Assembly (NCBI GenBank): GCA_963764365.1
Contig: CAVXSI010000015.1
Coordinates: 248,001-312,000 of the forward strand
Direction of reading: 5' to 3'
DNA length: 64,000 nt
From: VRUE01 sp963764365
Lineage (GTDB): Bacteria > Actinomycetota > Thermoleophilia > Solirubrobacterales > 70-9
Shown here: positions 39,675 to 47,630 of the stretch, in pieces
Layout: the number at the start of each line of letters is the position of its first letter
Numbering within the stretch: the first letter of the stretch is position 1
The notes under the pieces: generated by a model
What the model saw: the letters and a program-made list of their open reading frames with translations, nothing else
What the model was told of the DNA's origin: nothing
The model's database searches: none
Program-made: the position numbers and the translations under genes

Positions 39675-42326
39675 CTAATTCGCAGCTACCGCGGCTTGCG
39701 CCGCGGCGACCCTGGCGATCGGAACCCGGAACGGCGAGCAGCTGACGTAGTCGAGGCCGGCGGCGTCGAAGAAGGCGATGCTGTCGGGGTCGCCGCCGTG
39801 CTCGCCGCAGATCCCGAGGCCGAGGTCGGGCCGCGCGGCGCGGCCGCGCTCGACCGCGGTCCGCACCAGCTCCCCCACGCCCTCGACGTCGATCGACTCG
39901 AACGGGCTGCGGCTGACGATCTTGCGTCGCAGGTACTCGCTGAGGAAGCGCCCCTCGGAGTCGTCGCGGGAGAAGCCCAGCGTCGTCTGGGTGAGGTCGT
40001 TGGTGCCGAAGCTGAAGAACTCGGCTTGCTCGGCTAGCCGGCCGGCGACCAGGCAGGCGCGCGGCAGCTCGATCATCGTCCCGACCCGAAACGGGACCGG
40101 CTGCGCCCCGGCCGCCTCCGCCGCGGTCCGCTCGACCAGCTCGCGCATCGCCGCCAGCTCGCCCTCGTAGTCGACCAGCGGGATCATGATCTCCAGCTCC
40201 GGCGCGGCGCCGTCGCGCTCGCGCAGCGCCGCCGCGGCGGCGACGATCGCCCGCACCTGCATCTCGTAGACCTCGGGGTACTCGAGCCCGAGCCGGCAGC
40301 CGCGGGTGCCGAGCATCGGGTTCGTCTCCTCCAGCTGGCGCACCCGGTGCAGTTCGGCGTCCAGCGCCGCGACCGCCGCGCCGCCCTCGTCCCTCGCCCC
40401 GGCCCGCTCGATCTCCAGCGCCAGATCCTCGGCCCGCGGCAGGAACTCGTGCAACGGCGGGTCGAGCAGGCGGATCGTCACCGGCAGCCCGGCCATCTCC
40501 GCGAACAGGCCTTCGAAGTCAGCCCGCTGCAGCGGCTCCAGCTCGGCAAGCGCGGCGCGGCGCTCGGCCTCGTCCTCGGCCATGATCATCCGCTGCATCG
40601 CCGGCTGGCGCTCGCCGAGGAACATGTGCTCGGTGCGGCAGAGGCCGATCCCCTCGGCGCCGAAGCGGTGCGCCTCGAGCGCGTCCTCGGGCCGGTCGGC
40701 GTTGGCGCGGACGCCGAGCCGACGCAGCTCGTCGGCCCACTCGAGCACGGTGCGGAAGCACTCGTCCATCTCCGCCTCGACCAGCGGCACGTCCTGGGTG
40801 GTGACGATGCCGCTGCTGCCGTCGATCGCGATCGGATCTCCCTCGCCCAGCAGCTGCCCGTCGACCCGCATCTCGCCGGCCTCGAGGTCGATCTCCAGCG
40901 CCGAGGCGCCGCAGACGCAGGGCCGTCCCATGCCGCGGGCGACCAGCGCCGCGTGCGAGGCCTTGCCGCCCTCGGAGGTGAGGATGCCGCGGGCGGCGTC
41001 GAAGCCGGCGACGTCGTCGGCCTCGGTGAACGGCCGCACCAGGATCACCGCCGCCCCCTCCTCGGCCCGCTCGACCGCGCGCTCGGCGGTGAAGGCGACC
41101 TCGCCCTTGGCCGCCCCGGGCGAGGCCGACACGCCGGTGGCGAGCGGCCGCAGCTCGAATTCCGGGTCGAAGGCGGGGTGCAGCAGCGCTTCCAGCTTCG
41201 AGGCGTCGATCTTGGCGATCGCCTCGGCGCGGCTGAGGACCCCCTCGCCGACCATGTCGACGGCGACCCGCACCGCGGCCTGCGGCGGCCGCTTCGCGTT
41301 GCGCGTCTGCAACATGTAGAGCGTCCCCTCCTCGACCGTGAACTCGACGTCCTGCATGTCGCGGAAGTGGCGCTCCAGCGCCTCGATGATCTCGACCAGC
41401 TGCCGGTGCGCCTCGGGCAGGATCCGTGCCATCTCGTCGAGGTCGGCGGTGTCGCGGGTGCCGGAGACGACGTCCTCGCCCTGCGCGTCGAGCAGGAAGT
41501 CGCCGGACGGCGAGGGCGCACCGGTGATCTCGTCGCGGCTGAAGGCGACGCCGGAGCCCGAGCGGCCGCCCCTGTTGCCGAAGACCATCTGCTGGACGTT
41601 GACCGCGGTGCCCCAGTCGCCGGGGATGCCGTTTTGGCGGCGGTACTCGATCGCCCGCGCCCCGTTCCAGGAGCGGAAGACGGCGGCGACCGCCTCGCTC
41701 AGCTGCGCCCGCGGCGCCTGCGGGAACTCGCGCCCGGTGCGCGCGGCGAAGATCCGCTTGAAGTCGCCGACCAGGCGGCGCAGGTCGGCCGCCCCCAGCT
41801 CGGTGTCGAGGGCGACCCCGCGCTCCGACTTGACCGCCCGGATCGCCTCCTCGAAGAGGATCCCGTCGATCCCGGAGACGACGTTGCCGAACATCTGCAC
41901 GAAGCGGCGGTAGGAGTCCCAGGCGAAGCGCTCGTTGCCGGTCCGCTCGGCGAGGCCGGCGACCGCCTCGTCGCCGAGCCCGAGGTTGAGGACCGTGTCC
42001 ATCATCCCCGGCATCGATTCGCGCGCGCCCGAGCGGACCGAGACCAGCAGCGGGTCGGAGCGGTCGCCGAGCAGCCTGCCGGCCTCGGCCTCCAGCCCGG
42101 CCAGCGCCGTGTCGAGCTGCTCCTCCAGCCCGGCCGGGAACTCCTCGCCGGCGGCGAGGAAGGCGACGCAGGCCTCGGTGGTGACGGTGAAGCCGCCCGG
42201 GACCGTGATCGGCGGCCCGAGCCGGGCCATCTCGGCGATATTGGCGCCCTTGCCGCCGAGCAGGTTGCGCATCTCCTTCGACCCCTCGTCGAACCGGTAG
42301 ACGTACTTCGCTTCAGCAGCCGCCAC
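39675..42326 (-). CDS. ppdK: Pyruvate, phosphate dikinase
   Basis: Interconverts pyruvate, ATP and phosphate with PEP, AMP and diphosphate. It has the N-terminal ATP-grasp domain (NLLGGKGANIAEMARLG, SGARESMPGMMDTVLNLG), the phosphohistidine loop LTSEGGKASHAALVARGMGR and the C-terminal PEP/pyruvate barrel (GLCRTEHMFLGERQ, SFGTNDLTQTTLGFSRDDS, GICGEHGGDP). The open frame extends far upstream; GTG at 42326 just ahead of YVYRFDEG gives 883 residues, the family's size. It lies 49 bp upstream of the response-regulator start. Confidence 0.95.
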   Translation of the reverse strand: MAAAEAKYVYRFDEGSKEMRNLLGGKGANIAEMARLGPPITVPGGFTVTTEACVAFLAAGEEFPAGLEEQLDTALAGLEAEAGRLLGDRSDPLLVSVRSGARESMPGMMDTVLNLGLGDEAVAGLAERTGNERFAWDSYRRFVQMFGNVVSGIDGILFEEAIRAVKSERGVALDTELGAADLRRLVGDFKRIFAARTGREFPQAPRAQLSEAVAAVFRSWNGARAIEYRRQNGIPGDWGTAVNVQQMVFGNRGGRSGSGVAFSRDEITGAPSPSGDFLLDAQGEDVVSGTRDTADLDEMARILPEAHRQLVEIIEALERHFRDMQDVEFTVEEGTLYMLQTRNAKRPPQAAVRVAVDMVGEGVLSRAEAIAKIDASKLEALLHPAFDPEFELRPLATGVSASPGAAKGEVAFTAERAVERAEEGAAVILVRPFTEADDVAGFDAARGILTSEGGKASHAALVARGMGRPCVCGASALEIDLEAGEMRVDGQLLGEGDPIAIDGSSGIVTTQDVPLVEAEMDECFRTVLEWADELRRLGVRANADRPEDALEAHRFGAEGIGLCRTEHMFLGERQPAMQRMIMAEDEAERRAALAELEPLQRADFEGLFAEMAGLPVTIRLLDPPLHEFLPRAEDLALEIERAGARDEGGAAVAALDAELHRVRQLEETNPMLGTRGCRLGLEYPEVYEMQVRAIVAAAAALRERDGAAPELEIMIPLVDYEGELAAMRELVERTAAEAAGAQPVPFRVGTMIELPRACLVAGRLAEQAEFFSFGTNDLTQTTLGFSRDDSEGRFLSEYLRRKIVSRSPFESIDVEGVGELVRTAVERGRAARPDLGLGICGEHGGDPDSIAFFDAAGLDYVSCSPFRVPIARVAAAQAAVAAN

Positions 42327-42379
42327 CGGGCGGAGGCTCTGAGCGCCCTCGGATCGCGGAGTCGGTGGTTCCGCGGCGC

Positions 42380-43816
42380 TCAGCGAAGCACCCTTTCGAG
42401 CAGGTCCACGTATTGCAGCGTGTGGCGATTCTCGAGGTACGTCTTGCGCACCCGCTCGTGCGCGGCCAGGCCGATCTGCTGCGCGAGCTGCGGGGTGTCG
42501 AGCAGTTCCCGAATCGCCGTGCCGAAGGCCTTCAAGTCGAGTGGGTTCTTCAGCAGCACGCCGTTGACGCCATCCTGGATCTGGTCGAGGATCCCGCCGG
42601 TCGCGCTCGCCACGACCGGCCTGCCCTTCCACATCGCCTCGGTGACGGTCAGCCCGAAACCCTCCTTGAGGCTCTTCTGCACGATCACGGTCGCCTGGCG
42701 CTGCAGGGCGTTGACGATCGCCGCGTTCTCGTCGAGATCCTCCATCGGCAGGCAGGCAAGGTGCACCCGTGCCCGCAGCTCCGGGGCCAGCCGGCGCCAT
42801 TCGTCTTCGACTTCGGCGAGGACGACGGCGCCGTCCGGATCGTCGGAAACCGAGCCGACGCTGGGCCCGGCGAGGATCAGGTGCGCCCCGCTGTCGCCGA
42901 CCGCCATCTCGGTGAAGCCGCGCAGCACCCCGACCGGGTCCTTGAGCCGGTCCCAGCGCGACACCTGCACGACGAGCTGTGTACTCGTGTCGGGGAGCCC
43001 TCCCGAGCTGACCACCTCGCACACCCGCTCCACCGGTTGCAGGGTCCCGTCGGGCTGCTTGAAAAAGGGCTCCCCCCTCTCCTCCTCGCCGCCACCGTCG
43101 GCGAGCAGGCCGACGTGCCGCAGGATCGCTCGCACCTGAGCCGGCTGCATCTCCTGGTTCTTGGGCGACATCGCGTCGATCGACGGTGGGACGATCGCCG
43201 TCACCATCCCCCGGCAGTAATCGGGGACGTAGGCGTCGCGCGAGAACACGCAGGCGTCGGCGCGGGTCACGTAGGGCTCGAGGAAGTCCCAGGCGGCGGT
43301 GCTGTAACCGTTGCCGTCATCGGCGCCGATGTGGCAGCGCCAGATCACGGTGCGGCCCGTCGCGACGATCGCGGGGATCAGACCGGCGGTCTGCGGATCG
43401 TGCAGGAAGACCACGTCGCGCGGGCCGAGGCGCTCGATCACGGCATCTGCGTTGGCGCGACTGACCTCCTCGTAGACGGCCCGCTCCTCCTCCCCCAGCT
43501 CGCCGGCGTCTCCCAGCTCGCCGTGCAGGAGGTTGTGGAGCCGCTTGGTCAGGGTGAAGAAGTCGGGCGTTCCGTTGATCGTCAGCCAGCGCATCCCGAC
43601 ACCCAGCCCACGCGCCAGCCCGACCCAGGACCAGAGCATCTCGGCGACCCCGCCCCCGGCCGCGGTGGAGTTGACGTTCCAGAGCTCGCGGCCATCCAGC
43701 ATCTGCTGCGCCTTCCCCAACCCCTCTTCGAGCCGGCTCCAGTCATCGGCGTCGATCAAGCTGCGCATTCGCTCGAGCGAAAGCGGCGGGACATCTACCT
43801 CTCTGGCGGCGGTCAT
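42380..43816 (-). CDS. treT: Trehalose synthase (GT4 glycosyltransferase, TreT type)
   Basis: Retaining glycosyltransferase expected to join a nucleotide-glucose and glucose into trehalose. The N-terminal signature LWNVNSTAAGGGVAEMLWSW (about 46-65) is characteristic of TreT, followed by INGTPDFFTLTKRLHN and DVVFLHDPQTAGLIP. The C-terminal GT4 motif is VIVQKSLKEGFGLTVTEAMW, then GRPVVASATGGI. ATG 43816 gives 478 residues. The frame is open upstream without a stop into the DUF192 gene. Confidence 0.9.
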   Translation of the reverse strand: MTAAREVDVPPLSLERMRSLIDADDWSRLEEGLGKAQQMLDGRELWNVNSTAAGGGVAEMLWSWVGLARGLGVGMRWLTINGTPDFFTLTKRLHNLLHGELGDAGELGEEERAVYEEVSRANADAVIERLGPRDVVFLHDPQTAGLIPAIVATGRTVIWRCHIGADDGNGYSTAAWDFLEPYVTRADACVFSRDAYVPDYCRGMVTAIVPPSIDAMSPKNQEMQPAQVRAILRHVGLLADGGGEEERGEPFFKQPDGTLQPVERVCEVVSSGGLPDTSTQLVVQVSRWDRLKDPVGVLRGFTEMAVGDSGAHLILAGPSVGSVSDDPDGAVVLAEVEDEWRRLAPELRARVHLACLPMEDLDENAAIVNALQRQATVIVQKSLKEGFGLTVTEAMWKGRPVVASATGGILDQIQDGVNGVLLKNPLDLKAFGTAIRELLDTPQLAQQIGLAAHERVRKTYLENRHTLQYVDLLERVLR

Positions 43817-44161
43817 CGTGATCTGCTCGGCTCCCTCACTGCTCCAGGTAACCCACCTCTCCCTTCGGCAGGGTAGCTCAAGGACGGCGGCTGCCCGGCG
43901 GTCGGAGGCGAGACGGCAGGGCGGAACGGCACGGCGGGTCGCGAGGACCCGGCCGTCCTCGTCGAGGAAGGCGAGATCGAGCGCGAAGCGCATGCCGAAG
44001 GTGTGGACGCTGCGGCAGCGCGGGATCAGCAGGCCGGCGCCCGCCCGCTCGCGGTCGAGGCCGGCGAGGCCGAGCAGGCGGGCGCGGGGGCCGCTCGCCA
44101 CCGGCACCCGCCGGCCGAGCACGGTCGCCGAGGCGAGACGGCGGAGACGACGTGGGGTCAT
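43817..44161 (-). CDS. DUF192 family protein, no stop before treT
   Basis: Family signature in LIPRCRSVHTFGMRFALDLA with FLDEDGRVLATRRAVPPCRL and AAVLELPC near the end, preceded by GLAGLDRERAGAG. DUF192 proteins are small beta-fold proteins of unknown role. Here the frame has no stop after the domain and runs into treT, so the two could be translated as one chain of 594 residues; a frameshift near 43870 is equally possible. Start at 44161 is one base from the oppositely oriented kinase start. Confidence 0.8.
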
Positions 44162-44162
44162 G

Positions 44163-45125
44163 ATGTGCCAAGTGCACAGCGAGCCCGTCTCTCCCCCCCG
44201 CGGCGGCAAGGTCGCGGTCTTCGGCCCCAACCCGATGCTCTCGGTGACGATCGAGGCGCTGACCTCCGAGGGCGGCGACGACATCCACGTCCACGCCGCC
44301 GGCCAGGGCGTCTGGGTGGCGCGGATGGCGGCCGAGCTGGGCGCCGACGCGGTGCTCTGCGGCTTCCTCGGCGGTGAGATCGGCGATCTCCTGCGGCCGC
44401 TGCTGGAGGAGTTCCCGTTCGATCTGCGGCCGACCGCCACCGCCGAGGCGAGCGGCGCCTACATCCACGACCGCCGCAGCGGCGAGCGGGCGCAGATCGC
44501 CCAGAGCGCCGGCCCGCCACCCTCGCGCCACGAGATCGACGACCTCTTCTCCACCACCCTGGCGGCGGCGCTCGACGCCGACGTGCTCGCCCTCTGCAAC
44601 TCCTACCCGGGCGAGGCGCTGCCGCTGGAGATCTACGGCAACCTGGTCGCCGACGCGCGCGGCAACGGCACCCCGGTCCTCGTCGACCTCTCACCGCCGC
44701 GGCTCGACAGCGCTTTGGAGGGCAGGCCGGACCTGGTCAAGATCAACGACTGGGAGGTCGCCGGGTTCGTGGCGGGCCCGGTCGACACCGAAGCGCGGAT
44801 GCGGGCGGCGATCGAGCGGCTGCTGGAGGCCGGCGCCGGGGCGGCGATCGTCACTCGCGCCGAGGCGCCGGCGATGGTCGCGCGTGGAGACGAGGCCTGG
44901 GAGCTGATTCCGCCGCGCTTCGAGCGCGGCGCCCGCGAGGGTTGCGGCGACTCGATGATGGGCGCACTGGCCGCCTGCATGGCGGCCGGGCGCGAGTGGG
45001 AGGAGACGCTGCGGATCGGCGCCGCCGCCGGCGCCGCCAACTTCCTCCGCGCCGGCCTCGGCAGCGCCTCGCGCACGGTGGTCGAAGAGCTGGCTCCGCG
45101 AGTCGAGCTGCGGCCGCTCGACTGA
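44163..45125 (+). CDS. PfkB-family carbohydrate kinase (1-phosphofructokinase-like)
   Basis: Ribokinase-fold sugar kinase. It shows VAVFGPNPMLSVTIEALTSE near the start, the substrate region AAGQGVWVARMAAELGADAV (about 46-65), and the C-terminal catalytic region EGCGDSMMGALAACMAAGRE with the GCGDS motif in place of the usual GAGDS. Length 320. FruK/LacC-type proteins share the early GPNP motif, but the sugar cannot be assigned. It is the only plus-strand gene here and converges on the PHP gene over a palindrome. Confidence 0.82.
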   Translation: MCQVHSEPVSPPRGGKVAVFGPNPMLSVTIEALTSEGGDDIHVHAAGQGVWVARMAAELGADAVLCGFLGGEIGDLLRPLLEEFPFDLRPTATAEASGAYIHDRRSGERAQIAQSAGPPPSRHEIDDLFSTTLAAALDADVLALCNSYPGEALPLEIYGNLVADARGNGTPVLVDLSPPRLDSALEGRPDLVKINDWEVAGFVAGPVDTEARMRAAIERLLEAGAGAAIVTRAEAPAMVARGDEAWELIPPRFERGAREGCGDSMMGALAACMAAGREWEETLRIGAAAGAANFLRAGLGSASRTVVEELAPRVELRPLD

Positions 45126-45245
45126 GGGACTGTCCCGGTAGGGGTTCCACTTAACTTTTTTTGAACATCGGATTGGGCCGTCCGAGATTCGGGTCGCAAA
45201 AAAAGTACAAGACGTTCCACCCCTACCGGGACAGTCCCAAAGACG
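45123..45245. repeat. Palindromic repeat family A, copy 2
   Basis: Inverted arms gggactgtcccggtagggg and cccctaccgggacagtccc (19 bp, exact) with inner ctttttttg and gcaaaaaaag tracts. It starts at the stop of the kinase gene, and its other end provides the last codons and stop of the convergent PHP gene (LGLSR, stop at 45223-45225). It is the reverse-orientation copy of 4442-4563 and looks like a bidirectional terminator. Confidence 0.85.
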
Positions 45246-45966
45246 GGACGTAGGGGACGCGCAGCTCGTCGCCTTTTGCAATAGCTGTGGGGGCGGTGTG
45301 GGAGATCCAGGCGATGTGGGGGGCGAGCTGGGGGATCGCGCGCAGGCGCGCGAAGGCCTCGCTGAGGTGGAGGGGGCGACCGCCGTGCGAGGAATGGGCG
45401 TCGCTGCTCAGCACATGGACGAGGCGCCGTTCGGCGAGGGCGGCCATGCCGGCGGCGGTGCGCTCGCGGAGGAAGAAGTCGGCGGTCGCCTGGATCAGCG
45501 CACCGGACTCGACCAGGCGTGCCATCCGCTCGAACATGTCGGCGGAGAGGTGGCGCTCGGGGTGGGCGATCAGGGTGCGGTGGCCGCGCTCGGCGAGATG
45601 GGCGACGCGGCGCTCGAGGCTGTCGCTCAGCGGCCCCGGCGCCGGCTCGAGCAGGACCCAGCGGCCCGCCCCGAGGGAGACCCGGGCCAGCTCCTCCTCG
45701 CCGAGGGCCTCGACGGCCGTCTCCGCGACCTCGCCGCCGCTCAGCACCTCGACCGGGACGCCCTCGTCCCTCAGGTGGGAGTTGAGCGCGGCGACCCGCT
45801 CCTCGACCTCCTCGATCCGCACGTCGTGGTCGTGGCGGATGTGCGGCGTCGCGCAGACCTTCACGATCCCGTCGTTCGCCGCCTGGCGCGCCATGCCGGC
45901 GCTGTCGCGGCGGTCGAGCGCCCCGTCGTCGAGTTCGGGGAGGATGTGGCAGTGGAGGTCGATCAA
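45223..45966 (-). CDS. PHP-domain phosphatase (CpsB/CapC/YwqE tyrosine-phosphatase type)
   Basis: Metal-dependent phosphatase with the PHP signature MIDLHCHILPELDDGA (metal-binding HxH at 4-6), CATPHIRHD, LIAHPERHL and LVHVLSSDAHSS. CpsB-type enzymes remove phosphate from tyrosine kinases of capsule synthesis, but none of those genes are near. It has 247 residues; the last five are encoded by the palindromic repeat, so the original end was probably slightly different. Confidence 0.85.
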   Translation of the reverse strand: MIDLHCHILPELDDGALDRRDSAGMARQAANDGIVKVCATPHIRHDHDVRIEEVEERVAALNSHLRDEGVPVEVLSGGEVAETAVEALGEEELARVSLGAGRWVLLEPAPGPLSDSLERRVAHLAERGHRTLIAHPERHLSADMFERMARLVESGALIQATADFFLRERTAAGMAALAERRLVHVLSSDAHSSHGGRPLHLSEAFARLRAIPQLAPHIAWISHTAPTAIAKGDELRVPYVPSLGLSR

Positions 45967-46075
45967 GAGTGGGCTCTTAGCGCAACACCTGTTTCAGCGG
46001 CCACCGCTCCATTGCACGCAACCAAGATGACAGGCATGATCCAGCACCTGCTCCCGCCGGGCTTGCGAGGGCAGA

Positions 46076-46555
46076 TTGGGCTTCAACGTGAATAAGAAGA
46101 CGACCCGCAGAGGCAATTACGAGTCGGGCTCCGACTACGTGCTCAAGTACGGCGAGCTCCGCTTCGCCTTCAACGAGAACGACTTCGGCCAGCGCGTGGA
46201 GCAGGCCGCGGTCAAGCTCGGCTTCGTCCAGCAGGGACTGAGCCGCGACGAGCTCGAAGACCTGCTCGACCTCGCCGTCAACGGCGAGATCGTCGAGCCC
46301 TGCTCGCGCCTCGGCGTCCACATCAACGGGAACTGGGAAGACCTGGTCGGCCCCTCCAACCGCAGCCTCGTCCACTGGCTGCGGCGCCTCGTCTTCCGCG
46401 GCGCCTGGCTCGACCAGCGGGTCAAGGAGGGCGAGCTGGACGTCGTCTTCGACGGGCGCAGCCAGACCTTCGGCTACGTCCAGCCCGAGCGCAGCAACGA
46501 GCCGATCGAGCTCTCGCGCGAGCCGTCCTGGCGCCGCATCGCCTATAGAGGCTGA
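46076..46555 (+). CDS. Hypothetical protein
   Basis: A 159-residue hydrophilic protein with no signal or membrane segment. Notable parts are YVLKYGELRFAFNENDFGQR, LSRDELEDLLDLAVNGEIVE and LVHWLRRLVFRGAWLDQRVK. No family is recognised. The start is TTG 46076 with gaggg five bases ahead; GTG 46088 is an alternative. Its stop codon lies in the left arm of a 16-bp palindrome. Confidence 0.6.
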   Translation: MGFNVNKKTTRRGNYESGSDYVLKYGELRFAFNENDFGQRVEQAAVKLGFVQQGLSRDELEDLLDLAVNGEIVEPCSRLGVHINGNWEDLVGPSNRSLVHWLRRLVFRGAWLDQRVKEGELDVVFDGRSQTFGYVQPERSNEPIELSREPSWRRIAYRG

Positions 46556-46652
46556 GTCCCTCGGACCGGCGCATCTCTGCGTCCTCGGCCGCTCGCGTGC
46601 AGAGCACGCCACGCGGCCTGCGTCCTTGACCTGCTTGGTCCGAGGGACTCAG
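46552..46652. repeat. Palindrome supplying the stop codons of two convergent genes
   Basis: Perfect 16-bp arms ctgagtccctcggacc (46552-46567) and ggtccgagggactcag (46637-46652). The TGA in each arm is the stop of the gene running into it, from left and right. The interior is GC-rich with no gene. Likely a bidirectional terminator or inserted palindrome. Confidence 0.8.
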
Positions 46653-47518
46653 TTCCGCTCGAGGGCACCGACGACCGTGAGAGTCCCGCCGCTCACGCCC
46701 TGGCCGGCGTCGAACAGGTCGCGGGCCTCCTCGGGGCCGGCGAAGTCCTCGGCGAAGCGGGTCAGGGAGTCGATCAGGACGATCACGTCCTCGCCGCCGG
46801 CGGCGCGGCGGACGGCCTGGGCGAGGGCGTCGTCGGCGTGGCGGGCCTGGCCGGCGGAGACGATCTCCGCCTGCGGGGCCTCGCGCTTCCAGTCGGCCAA
46901 CTCCTCCGGGCTGGGGTCGATCAGCAGGGCGATCGGGTCGGGCCCCTTCGACTCGCCGGCCAGCTCGGAGGCGAGCTCGCGCAGCAGCGCGGTGCAGGCG
47001 GCGCGGCTCTCCGCGTAGACGATCGCGCGGTGGCCGGCAGCGGGCGGCAGCAGCAGGTCGTGGGCGCGGACGCCGCCCTTGCGGCGGCGGCCCCAGCGAC
47101 GGCGGCGGCGTTTGCGTTTCGGGCGCTCGGCGCCGGCGGCGGGGGGCCCGGCAGGCTGCGGCTTCTCCTCGGGCCGCGGCCGCTCCTCGCGCGGCTCGCC
47201 TTTCGGCTCCTGGCGCGGTTCGCGCTCCTCGCGCTCCTGCCGCGGTTTGCGCTCGCGGCGCTCGCCGCGCGGGCGATCTCCACCTCCGCGCTGGCGCTCG
47301 CCGCCGCGGGAGCGATCTCCACCGCCGTCGCGTTTGCGGCGGCCGGGCTCGCGCCCGCCGCGCTCGCCTCTCGGCTTGGCGGACCCGCCGCCACCGCCGC
47401 CGGCGAGCTTCTCGATCAGCTCGGCGCGAGGCAGCATCCGGTAGCGCTCGACGCCGGCCTCGGCGGCCAGCGCGTGCAGCTCCCCCAGGTGCTTGGATTC
47501 CAGTTCGGTCTTGTTCAT
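46649..47518 (-). CDS. Rho-like protein: Rho_N domain, basic linker, truncated ATPase half
   Basis: The first 37 residues (LESKHLGELHALAAEAGVER) match the Rho N-terminal domain. A long Arg/Gly/Glu-rich linker follows, then a piece resembling the second half of the Rho ATPase core: IALLIDPSPEELADWKREAP, then GEDVIVLIDSLTRFAEDF (Walker B) and GGTLTVVGALE. Walker A and the C-terminal RNA/ATP elements are missing, so it should not be an active helicase. It is 289 residues, shorter than Rho. It could be a degenerate paralogue or an RNA-binding regulator. Confidence 0.7.
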   Translation of the reverse strand: MNKTELESKHLGELHALAAEAGVERYRMLPRAELIEKLAGGGGGGSAKPRGERGGREPGRRKRDGGGDRSRGGERQRGGGDRPRGERRERKPRQEREEREPRQEPKGEPREERPRPEEKPQPAGPPAAGAERPKRKRRRRRWGRRRKGGVRAHDLLLPPAAGHRAIVYAESRAACTALLRELASELAGESKGPDPIALLIDPSPEELADWKREAPQAEIVSAGQARHADDALAQAVRRAAGGEDVIVLIDSLTRFAEDFAGPEEARDLFDAGQGVSGGTLTVVGALERN

Positions 47519-47536
47519 AAGGTCCTCTCGCGTTCA

Positions 47537-47590
47537 CGCGCAAATCGCCCCGGATTCGAACACCCGGAGATCACCGTGTCGATTTGCGCG
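47537..47590. repeat. Inverted repeat between glpD and the Rho-like gene
   Basis: 11-bp arms cgcgcaaatcg (47537-47547) and cgatttgcgcg (47580-47590) with a 32-base loop holding an inner ccccgg/acccgg-type pair. It lies upstream of the Rho-like gene and downstream of glpD on the minus strand; terminator for glpD or operator for the Rho-like gene. Confidence 0.5.
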
Positions 47591-47630
47591 TTCAGGGGGC
47601 GGCAGGTTATTGGAGCGGCTCGACGGCCGG

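Noticed and set aside
40347..43139. 930-codon plus-strand frame opposite ppdK and treT
   Set aside because: Crosses two well-identified minus-strand genes; composition is low complexity and no domain is visible.
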